64,000 bases of DNA from Acanthaster planci. Lineage: Eukaryota; Echinodermata; Asteroidea; Valvatida; Acanthasteridae. The notes under the pieces are model-generated. The model had not been told where the DNA came from and did not search any database. It saw only the letters and a program-made list of their open reading frames with translations. The translations under genes and the position numbers were made by a program. The DNA lies in contig NW_019091389.1 of the NCBI RefSeq assembly GCF_001949145.1, positions 658,313 to 722,312 of the forward strand, read 5' to 3'. Shown in pieces: positions 40,001-52,000 of this stretch. Positions within the stretch are counted from its first letter, which is position 1. Each line of letters begins with the position of its first letter.

Positions 40001-43000
40001 TGAAATCTTCAGTTTCGAAAACAATGCATATTAAGCTTGAGCTTGAAAACAAAACAACACTTTCCAACGATTATTTTGGGAAAAATGAGTATTACTTTGG
40101 ATTGTACAGGTCAATGACTTTATACTGTGCTATTTCTACGACAACACTTCAATTTTTGACAAGCAATTGCTGACGATTTACTGATATATCCAGGAGTGAG
40201 GTACTATTTTTCTAAGTATATGGTACTATTTTTCACAAGAGGGCGCTTCTCATACCTTTGGGTAGAAACCATCGATATTTTTGTCACGTTAAAATGGTTC
40301 ATTTGTACTGTGCCTCATTTCTCACACTCAAATAACACCTTGACTCACCTGACAACATAGATGATGATTATAGCGGCTACAATGATGACGACTACCATGG
40401 ATATCATCATTATCATGACTGTGACTGTTTGATGAAACAAGAAGAGTTTAAAGTTATATAGTAACCAATATAACAGTGGCTTTCCTGGATTCTACGAAGG
40501 CTAACAAATGTAAATAAAACCCTGGATAAAGTTGAAAAGGACCAAATTCGTTGAAATCAAACGGAACCCTCAGTGGACGAAATCTTTCACAAGAAAATCA
40601 AAGTTGCCTACAAAACCAGCGAACTAAAAAGAGCCGAATTCATGGCCTATTACTGTTAGAAAAACAAAGTTTCAATCGAATCCTTATTGACTGAATGCAA
40701 CATTGAACTTTTGCTCGAGAGCACACTTTCCCTATCAGTTCATGTCTCAAATAAAAAACTCCGAGAAACAATTTCCATTATTTCTCCTGACTGACAGCAC
40801 GTTTGTGATTTTCTCCCAAGAGTATTTCTTCTCAATCTCAACAGCAGCTTCCATCTCAACGGAGGTTTACTTACAACCAGTGTCATCCTCTTCGATACAG
40901 AATTCCCCCTTGAAGCCGCAGTCTGGTACATCTTTGGGCGGAGTTTTACCGGGCCAGTCGATGACTACGCCCGGCACGGGTGTGTATTTTTTAGCTACGC
41001 CGTCATAATGACCAGCAACCTATACAATAGAACAAAAATGAAACGGCGTAATCAAGTTACTTCCACACAGTTTCTACGATACCCTGCTTCTGCAGTCCTG
41101 TAACACTCAATAGTGTGGTTATTGGCATATAAATTAGTTTGGGGCAAACAATCCTCTATGAAAATCCATTTTATCAGTTAACTCATGTGTCAGTAAAACA
41201 GTTTTACGTTCTGAGAGTACGTTTGAAGGACTTCGCCAAAGGGATTACAAAGCACGGTCCGAACACTGATAAACAAAGCATCATAATGATAATAACGAAT
41301 AATTGACATGTAACAAAGATTGTTGGAACAGTTCGCATTGTATTACATCCTTCAGAGAAATACTATGATCATCGATGTTCAATCAAACACGGCTACGTCG
41401 TGAACTTGCTTAATTTTAACGGATAAAAATGTAAAGGAAATTAAACTGAAAGTTACGAGATGCCGATAAAAGGTTGAAGAATCGAAGGCCTGCAAATATT
41501 AATGTAACGTTTCTATGCTCCTTCAAAATCATTTTTATGACTAGGTTTGTTATTGCTTACAATGAGCAAATCATATTCATGCACAACAAAAGATAAACCA
41601 ACTTGACTCTACTTCATGTTTACTCTGAATTGATGACTTAATGCAAATATATCAGACACAAGATACTTCCAGACCGACATCAGCGGCCGCAAGCACATAA
41701 TCTCATGAAAGGTGCTATTTTGTGTACCACGCACAAACCGCTTTCTTTATTCGGCGCATTTGTCGGCACGACAGAAAACTAGTTCGGCAAACCGTTGAAA
41801 CATCACAATTCGTCGCGCACACCAGTTTTTTTTTTTTTTTTGCTGTCGGGGGATTACTTCCCTCGCTCTTACCCAAGGTGACGTCACAAGTTTAGACGAG
41901 CACGCGGCAATCTTTGGTAGGAACGAGCGATCTCGGGCAACTTGAGGTGCTCTAACCAGGCCCCCCCCCAAAGTCATGCTGCCAATACATTCAAACTGTC
42001 GACATCCTCACATACATTTCAGGCCTTTCTTGCATAGAACTTACTTGACTTGTGCCACGTTGCCACAACAAACAGCGACTTTGAAGAGTACCGCGAAAGA
42101 AAATATGTTTCCTCTGCTTTTATCTATTCAAATAAATATGGAGGCGTCCCAATCGAACGCAGTGTTATTTGTCTTCAGAGCTCAACTTTAAAAAGTTGAA
42201 AAGGTTTTTTTTTCTGTTCATGCCAAGATGCGAATCCTGAATGTAGATTACGTCATTGAGGAGAAAACAGAGAAAACGAGGGGGACCCTCGCCCAGTGTT
42301 CGTAGTGGATAAACCCTTGTGCATGCCAAACAATGCATGTAACCATGGTTTGGCATGCACAAGGGTTTATCCATTATATGTTCATTACTTGAACAGATAA
42401 AACCAGAGAAAACAAACATGTTTTCTTTGGAAGTGCTCTTTGAATTTCTGAACAATTTCCAATGGTGTCAACTTTCCTCGACAAGCCGCCATGTTTCGCT
42501 CGCGCTGTATTGTGGGTAGACGGGTAGGGGTACTTCCTACAGTGAAAGGCTCCGCGGGTTGGTTTAATATTTTGGCCAGGCCCGAATAAACACGAGAGTT
42601 CAAGGGAGTGTCAAATCCAAAGCAGTCACACTTACATGTATGGGTAAGCGCGGGGGGGAGATATACAATCGAACTTCGTATCTAAAGTAAACACTGACCC
42701 TGTGGCGCCCTTGATTGGTGGTAGCGGTTTATCATTCTATACACGTGGCGTCAGTAACTTAATTCAGGTTGGAGAGATACTGACGTGGCAATAATTACAC
42801 CAAGTCGGAGGATATTATTCAAATCCCTTGACACATGGTTTAGAAGGGGCGATGTAGTGCGCCATCAAAGAGATTCTAGCAGTGCATTATGGGAAACAGG
42901 AGCTCCCGCGCGCAGAACAGTATTCCTCACGGTCCACAAGGACTCGGCATGTTCCCTTTTTTGGACGCATATGAATAAGTTGGAATGTTTGTTTGAGAAC

Positions 43001-46000
43001 GAGGACGTGCTTATTTACTGTACATACCAATTTATGTACGCGTTGTACCGTAGATTATAATACAGAATGGACACGATATAGAGTAAGGAGGTTGTCAACC
43101 ATGACAACGAAAAGATGCATCTTGGCTTTAGCCACACGATAATGAAAATCGCTAATGACTTAGAAACGTTTGAGCTCCATAACCAACGACCGTAAGGGAG
43201 ATCTAAGTTTCAACGTCTCTGCATTAGGAAGGAGCGAAACACCTTTAAATAAGAAGCTTCGGGAATTCCAACTGTTAAATTCCCAAAGTGAAATAAAGGC
43301 TTGCGTTCATTTACGTCACACACTCAGCAACAGTTAGACCACCGCATTTTACGCACTTGCGAAGCTTTACTGGCAACACCTTTCAGCGCTCAACCACGGT
43401 CTTTGCAAGTCTGCATATTTTTCTTTAGTCTGTGGGCACGGAACAAAACTCATAATTGATAGCGACTGGTCTGGTGTTCGCTTACACATATACGTGATGC
43501 CAATTGATAGATAAACAGAGTCTGTGTGCATAATGACGCCCTACAGTAAACAAAATCAAGTAATAATACTCGGTGATTACGTAAACACAAACAGTTAGCT
43601 GCCAGCACGGCCATTCTTTTTTGACATGTTGACAAGAGGCGCAAGTACACACGAGCTTGGACCGGCACGCGGGCGTGGGCTGCTGTACTTTCGTTTTGAA
43701 GACTGCAGAGCTAGGCGATGATAAAGCCTTTCACCAGGTTAAGCTGCGGACGCTGTGAGTGACTGACAGACTTGTCCGTAATGGAGGTCTGCCTTTATCA
43801 CATCACACAAATTGGTATAACGCCAGTGGCTGTTGACTTGTGAATACCCGTGATAATGGATGATTAGTCCTTTCTATTCTTGAGTTTGATATGAAATATG
43901 CTTAGGGACCCAGTATACGCAACGTACATTGTAAACCTTTATAAAGCCCCTACGCGCTGAAAGTAAGTGGGCCGATGTGATTCGAACAACAATATACCTC
44001 GTCCAAATCATTATTCCGTAAGAGCTGTTGGGTTAACCAAGGATGAGCTATGGGCTAACATTGATACTCGTTCTGTTAAAGTGTAGCTGCAATGAATTTT
44101 TCTTCGACACAATTTTTCTGCATATTTGTACTTTTCTTTAATGTATGAAAACTTTTACACACTCCTATTTGTTCAAATGCATTGAAAAGTTCACACTTAT
44201 TAACAATCAAAATTGAGGGCGCTGTTGCTGTGAAGTCATTTGAGGAAGACATGGTTCGGTGCATAGGTATTTCTATACAAAATGTGAACCCAGAATTCAC
44301 TGACTAAAAACATTTCTGAGAGAGGAACTGATGGTTTCCTACTGCTATGCCCATAAACAACAATGAATCAGCAAAGAAGAAAAAACTCAGTCCAGGAAAA
44401 TCTGTAAAAAGCAGGGCTTTCTTTGTGTACAAACATATGTAACATTGAGGCTTCTTCCTGAGATGAAATCACAGTTTTGCTCATGAATATGGAAATATTC
44501 ATTAGCATAAAACTGAAACATTAAAATACCCTTGGAAATAGTGAAACCAAAGTTTAAAATAAGGTTTACTGCGGTACAAAGGTGCATTTTACAGGTTTGC
44601 AATCAAAAACATTTATTGCAGCTACCCCTTTAGCAACGAGGGGTGGTTCGTTTACGCTTACCTACGCTTACGTGGGGTTCTGTCAAATTTTGGGGCAATT
44701 TCAACTTCCCTTGCTTCTTGTCAAAAGTTGCACATCATATACAAATTTTACCAACCGCATTACATATTTGTAAGCAAAGTGGATAACGTTTGGAAGGATA
44801 ATATGGATCGGAGATTAGCACCAAAGAAACGAAGCTCTGCGATTTGTCCAACATTGGCATTTTTATTCACCCAGAGACGGCTGACTCACGCGAAAATCGC
44901 CGTGACTACCCACAACTCTTGTATTCCCTTTCTTTACTTTTATACTTGGTCTTATTTTTACACGATGAGGCTCGAGTAAATGCAGGTAAAATGGTCTTAC
45001 TTCCAAGACTGGCCATGCATAAGGAAATGTGGTTCGCTGCCGCCTGGTCCCTAAGCACTTTTTTCTTTTAAATTGAAAACGCACGATCCAGACTCCTTCA
45101 TCTGCTCGATCGCCAAGGCCATTGGCAACTGTCCATTTCCCACCATCTCGCTCGACCCATTACTGGCATGATACTGCTCCACTCGTGAATTGGCTTCTAT
45201 CTCCAGCTCTCTCCATCAGACCACGTCTTTTCGAAGGACGGCATGAGAAGACGGTGAAAGACCATTTGACAACAATGGATCTGATTATACATGTACTTCA
45301 CGACAGCCTTGGGGGAAAAACAATGGACAAAATCGTCTTATGGTGGAGCGGGCACAACACAACTTAGATCTTGACGTGAGAACTGAGGGTTGCTAAATCG
45401 GTGTGCACCACGGAAATAAAAACTCAATCCATAACTGGGAGATAGTCGAACCAAAATACCCCCGCTTAATAATAAGAAACCTTTGAGGCATTCATGCAGG
45501 TCTGTGTCACGGTACATTTAGTTGATACATGTGACCAAAAATCTGCGAAAAAAAAGAGTAGAGGCGGCACCACCATGCACTGCCAACCAGTACCAACGCT
45601 CATAAAAAGGACTTATCTTAATTTTAAAAATCTACGTCATGGTATTATCACGCCAGAAATGGACAGAGAGTGGACCGAAGAGTATGATGACGCAAAATTT
45701 AATCTGTGTCTTTTTGCATTCAGATGACCACTGATTCAGTACTATTGGTGCAACTGTATAAATGAGAAATGTGAAGAAGGAAACACCGATTCAATCCCAC
45801 CAGATTATTTTCCGTAGGACTCCCTAAGGCTTAAATGCAGGGTCCCATGAAAATGTTGACACCTTTTTGATCTGCATTACGAATCGTACTCAGCCCACTG
45901 TACCGCCCACAGCAAACACTGTCGCTCATATTGCTGGGTAATCAGCTGTGAAGTTCGTACAATAAGTAGTCCCAGGCCAACTTGTTATACCTTCAAGCCA

Positions 46001-49000
46001 GCTAAGCACGGCAGTAGGTGCTATTTCTAACACCTAAAAAGTCGTTAAAAAAGGGGATAACTTTGGTCTTCCACACAAATAGCCTGAGATACAACAGGCA
46101 ACCACGCACGGCCATATGCAAGAGTGTTGAACCATTCGAAAAATGGCCACAATCATTCACTGTTATTGCATGCGAAATTTTTTGCAAGTGTTCAAAAACT
46201 CTATCCAGCAAACTGCATAAAAATGCTTTAAATTGAACTATTGCATTCTAAAAAGGGGAAGTGCCAAGCCATTTCGTAATGACTTAAGGCTTCGTCTCGG
46301 TCGAATAGTTTTCATTTGGACGAGAACTCAACACGACTTTTTGTACCAAGGTGACATATAATGCAGCCAGATTGTTCCCAACACCCAACAATTTTTTTCT
46401 GTTGGAGCACAATACGACTTATCCGTGATTTGCCTGAGTGCTCTTCGGAAGTGTTTACAACCATCGCCACGTGGCAGATGCACTGAAGCCAACCCGTGAA
46501 TGTGACCATTTACTTGCCGCATTTGCCTTAAAAATGAAAGCATATATTAATTGAAAGCATATGTATTGTGTCCCGCTATTCGCTATTCAGAGAACAAGTA
46601 GACGGGTGCATAATAGTATATGCTCAGAAATGGCCTACTAACTCTGATAAGTGATGTATCGTAATTTAACACGGCACAAATAACCGCGGCTGTTCACAGT
46701 ACAAGGTGCCAAATCACACCTTTGCCTACTCCATACCGCAAACGCTATTTATTTGAAAGACGGGGAACTAACACGTCATCTCTTTAAGAAGCAACTCTAT
46801 GGGGAATTCGGCAAGGGATGCAGCATATTTCTCAGTCTTGGATACCATAGCAGCCCAGATGACTTTTGCTACACGTATCACCCGTTTGCCCGATAATGTC
46901 TTCCATCAGTTCTGTAATCATTTGGCGAATATACCATCAGTGCAATACAAGCGACCAGGTAGGAAAATGTTGCTGTACCTAAGTGTCCTAATACAACTAT
47001 GAGGACACAAACGATTGCTTGCAACTTTCGCGCGGGGAAAACGGAGTACCCAAGCTGGGGAGGCTCCGATCTCGTTGTTTGTCTTCTACTTGACTTGTCA
47101 CGAAACACGCTATGGCATTTCCTCGCGAAGATCATTTGCTCTGCAGAAGGAAACTTAAGATGCAGTTCCACTGGGTTCTAGGAACAGGAAATCTCGCTGG
47201 AAATGAGATGACACAGCAGGCTCCATTCCCAGGTGGGAGTGAAGAAGATTCCATGTTTGCGCGGTAGCGCCATTACCAATCGAACTCCAGCCATACGGCC
47301 TACTGCCCGGCAATGCAGCGTCGACCAGCTCAGGTCATTACGAGCGGCGTGCCTCAACCGCTTAAACAAATTCCGCCGCGCTGGCTCGCCCGAGCCCCCT
47401 TCCCTTGTAATATTTGCTCTGCAGCGCCTTCGGATGCAGAGCGCAAACCGCCACAACGACACGTGTGAGGTTCTCCCGAAGGGAAGGTCAATCAGCGATG
47501 CCCTGATTTCAGTAATCAAACACAAACACAGCGGGGTGACAGCCCAGCAGTCTGGGTTGATTTGTGGTTGACGACTGTTTGCTCTGTCACAAAAACAATG
47601 ATTTTGAAATTTCCATTACAGATCTGTTTAACTCTCTTGACACACAAAGTACGTAGGTAGCTGATGATCATCCTAAACATTCATCCTGCATTAACGAGTG
47701 ATCACGTACAAGCAACTGTTATAAAAATAAATAACCATGCTGACAATAAGCACTTCTTTTTCTAACTTCCTCACAATTTAAAAAGCAAAAATGAGGTATT
47801 TCGCTTTTTAAATCAGCAGTATTTTAGGGAAAAATACAGCAGTTAAATATACAAGAACTGTTCGAACAACACTTACTTCAGAAAAGATCCGTCACGGTGG
47901 TATATTAAATGAGAATAAATACCGAAATGTTACTTTAACTATAGTCATGATTAAAAATTAAAATGAAATCATGCGTGACCATGGCAACCGTATATATGTC
48001 TATATCATTGATGCTCGCGCGTCACTGACAGGGTCCTTGGGGGACTTTACGCGCTGCATGTCAGTCACTAATAGCGAATGTCAAACCCGTTGGATCGATC
48101 GACGCAGTTATTATTAGACAACCTGACAGTGCTAAACAAGACGCGACGTGGCAATACTGAGATGCCATCCGAGTCTGCTAGGTCTATACTGCGCAGTTGC
48201 GTTGAGCGGATCCAGGTAGTCTTGGCTCTTCACTTTCAGAGTCGCAGTTTGATAAGCGAGGCACAATTTCCACGAACGAACCCGCAGTCAGTTGCCACTC
48301 GATAATATCGGCGCAAGTGGGACTTGAAATTGCCGATTGGCCATCTTAAAAAGGGAATGATGTGTAGCTAAATAAGCATTTAATTTCAAGAGCGACAACC
48401 ATCGAATCGTCAAGTTGTCATGTAATTTAAAAGAAGTAGTAGTTTAATCAAACAACGGACGAGGAACGAAATGAAGTTAATTTTCCCATCTAAGGACGAC
48501 AACGTGATCGAACAAAGTCCACACAGCGTAACATCAACGCTTAAGCTAACCAAACTCGAAGCTTCCTCTTTGGTCATTCAAGGACAACAGTGTGTTTGTG
48601 CTGCATGCAGAACGTGACTGATTGAAATATCGGCTTGCGGCATCTATAACACCACGCGACAACCGTTGGAACTGTGAAACACTTCATCAATGCCTAAAAT
48701 CGATCCGCCAACCCATTCTTCCTCACACGCCACAGGGACATTAATATTTTTACCCTGAAAAAAAAATGCCACGGTATGATTTCAATCAAGCCGGTATGAT
48801 TTCAATCAAGACGTTGTCACAAATATCTGCAAATGCAAGTGCAAATCCAACTAGGTTCTATCACTAAATACCCTCCTATAAAAACCTCCAAACTGCTGTA
48901 AACAAAAGCTATGAGGGGTCCACGTTCAACGCTTGGTGGCGCTGTACCCCCAGTCCATAGGATATTATTTTTGAGTTTGTACACTAAGGGGCCGTCCATT

Positions 49001-52000
49001 AAAGAACGGACGCACGATGGGGGAGGGGGGTTGGTGCCGTTGCGTACTCCATGCGTACAGAGGGGAAGGGGGTTCAAGCCATAACGTACCGTCTGCAAAC
49101 CGAAAATTTGCCTGTAATGAATCTTCTTCGCATCAATACTCACTCTCATACCAGAATCAGTTTTGCATACGTCGAAATTCAAACACAGTATCCTCCATAC
49201 ACCGTCCGCCCCACCATTTATCCTCCTGTGTCAACGCCCGTTATTAATAAACCGCATCATTACTCATGACACAAAGACCGGTAGTGTCTTCCAGAATTGT
49301 GGAATGCGTATGCATGGAGGGGGAGGGGGTGGAGCCACTGCTTACGCCACGCGTACACAGGGGGAGGGGGGTCTGAAAAAACGGCATTTCGTGAGTACGT
49401 ACTTTATGAACGGGCCCCTACGTCCGGGCACACGCGCGACTACAACTGCCTTGTCAGCATAACTGACAGGTGTCGGCTACCAACGAAACGATTCTGTGAC
49501 TACTTGCCATTTCAAAACAATCAACCAGAATTACAAATCAGAAAGACAATGCTATTTGTTATTAGAAAATAAATCTAGACCTATATTCCAAAGGAATCAT
49601 TTAAAAGGAGGGTGCCAAAGTAGTATTCCTAATCGGAAACGCTTGCCATTAATCGGGTAGTCACTAACTCGCTTTAAAACTTGTCTCGAGGTTAATACCT
49701 TTATTCCTCTAAATAACATGATATATATGTACTCAATCACACGACATGCCTGACGCATGCGTAACACAGTGAGTAAGGTCTGTGATCGCGTGCATGACAT
49801 AAATATCGAAATTCCTACCGTAAAGATGCCATTTTCGATGTCGGTCATCTCAAGGAGCGAATAATCGGCCTCTCTGTCCCCATTGCTATCTATAGTCACG
49901 TTGCCCATAATTCCTATTAAAGAGAAAAATTCCCAAAACATAAAAAAGTTGAAGAGTCAGGAAAAGACAGACTGTATCTATACTCTTTCAAATGACACAA
50001 ATATTCAAAAACCTTGAACATTAATACCCATCGTATCTTGGTTTTAGTTTGATGCCTAATTTGCATGCAGTAAAAAAATGCAATACTGCCAACCTCTCTA
50101 AAAATTACTTTTTACTTTTGCTGCGTAACTATCCATTTGTTCATCGGCGCGAAAAAGTATCGCGTGATGCGATAATTACATGCAGATCAAATAGATAGAA
50201 ACGTCAATTAACGACAAGATAGAGAACGAATGAATCTTTCTGATCCTTTCAGTGATTCGTATATCGATCAATATATTAAACATTTCTTGCCAATCAATTG
50301 CTTAAACAGGTCTGATTGTTCAGGTATTTATGCAACAGTTGTTTTTGCACTGTCACTGCTGTGTCTCCCTCAGCCATAGATGTCACAGTGTGCAAGGCGT
50401 CGTGGCATGCTACATGTAAATATGTGTATTGTTGCCAGTTCCAAACTTTTTCCCAAGTTCCACATACTCTCAGGCAGTATAACGAAACTTGTCTATACCA
50501 CCGTTTAACTACAGTTTACACCGAAGATTCACATACTGACCATGCCACCTGCTGCCAGCACATGATTTTCCCCTTTAACAAGTATGATTGAAGCGAAATG
50601 CATCCCAAGATACCGAAAAAAGGTTTACCCATTGATAGGGCGAATTTGAATGAACTTCTCCGGGTATAATTTGAACAGAAGTGCAAGTAATCTTGAATTG
50701 TCTCGATCGCTTTCAAGATCATCTAAATTCAAAGTTAGTTTGTTGATTGGTCATGATCTCACACTCGATTCACACGGGCGTAGCAGAATTCCAGAGATTG
50801 GAATTAGACATGAGAAGAACGACGCCAGAAATGCAGAGGTGCAACAGTGTGAAAAGATCGGCTATTGTAGTGGCTCTGAACGACTAAGGAAGCCCTTTCA
50901 CAACCCCAACTCAATGCAAATGTACGCAAATATACGGCAATTAGAAAATCAGACCTCGGGAATAATGTGATACGTCGGCAACCTTCCAGTTTATATGGGG
51001 GCGATCGTAAATAACAATATAGTGTAAATGATGTGGACGATATACATATATTTACCACATAAAGTATGTTTCAGCATTGTCCCTTTCGCATTTTATCCTT
51101 TCATATAGTGCTGAAATCATACAGCATAAGCAGCATTCACTATGCGTACCGGCCCTCATATTTATTTCACGTCCAAATGCAGTCTGTGAATGAAATTTTA
51201 ATCTCAAGAGCTTTGCGCGGCTAGATATGCCTCTGTTTATACCCGCATCTATTAGAATCGTTTTAAATCGGTGCAACTCTGGTACGAATGTCTGTAAAAA
51301 TGGTGTTTTACTGCATTCATAGTCGCTCTTAAGTGGCTAAGATAAAAAACCACAACGTGCCAAGCACTCTCTTTTTTGAAGAAATGGTCACAAGGGCAAC
51401 AACATAATAACGAATAGGAAGTACTTTAAAAACAGTAACTGAAAAAAAGGAAAACTGGGGGGGGGAAAGAAAAAGACTTTTTTGTGATGCCGTTTTAGAT
51501 GCCAAAAACAAGAAAAATAATTTTAACTTGTTACAATTAACCTACCCCAGTTACCATTACTATTCATTCCACGCGGTTATCAGATAAAAGTAACTTTTAT
51601 AAATTGGTCTTACACATCCGAAAATTTCCCTTATTCTCGCCTGTTTTTTACAAAAGTAAAAGCTGTATCGAAATATTTGATCTTAGGTTCTGTCAATAAA
51701 GACAAACAAAATTCCAACACTCGACCCCCAAAAAAACCAATAATAAATACAATCACCGGACAACAATTCAAGAGAAAAGTTGAAAAGCAACCCTCAAAAC
51801 TTCAACTTTATACGGTTCACCATTTGTTCATGAACCAGCATTTTTTGTGCATGAAAAGTATACCCTTGCTTTCTTGTCAATTTCCAGTAACTGAAGCTCA
51901 CAAGCGAGCGATAAACTCACCTTGACCGTTGTCAAAATGAATGGTGGTAAAATTGGTCGTCATAAATACCGAGATAGCTTAGTCATTCTTGATTGTCGAG

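Larger units (their letters stand above)
34023..40348 (-). other. Intron between exons 4 and 5 (6,326 bp)
   Basis: Bounded by gtgagt...tttccag. It contains two copies of one fold-back element (34096-34280 and 39469-39650). No exon was found between the transmembrane and juxtamembrane exons. Confidence 0.85.
41020..49818 (-). other. Intron between exons 2 and 3 (8,799 bp)
   Basis: Bounded by gtagga...tgtatag. It contains a 16-T run at 41826-41841, the hairpin at 42306-42373, the tandem pair at 48772-48810 and the mobile element at 48987-49419. 47230-47470 is GC-rich with open frames on both strands, but no protein is recognised. Confidence 0.85.

Noticed and set aside
47178-47571. Open frames of 115 and 112 codons on opposite strands
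   Set aside because: They are mirror frames of one GC-rich stretch, and neither resembles a known protein.
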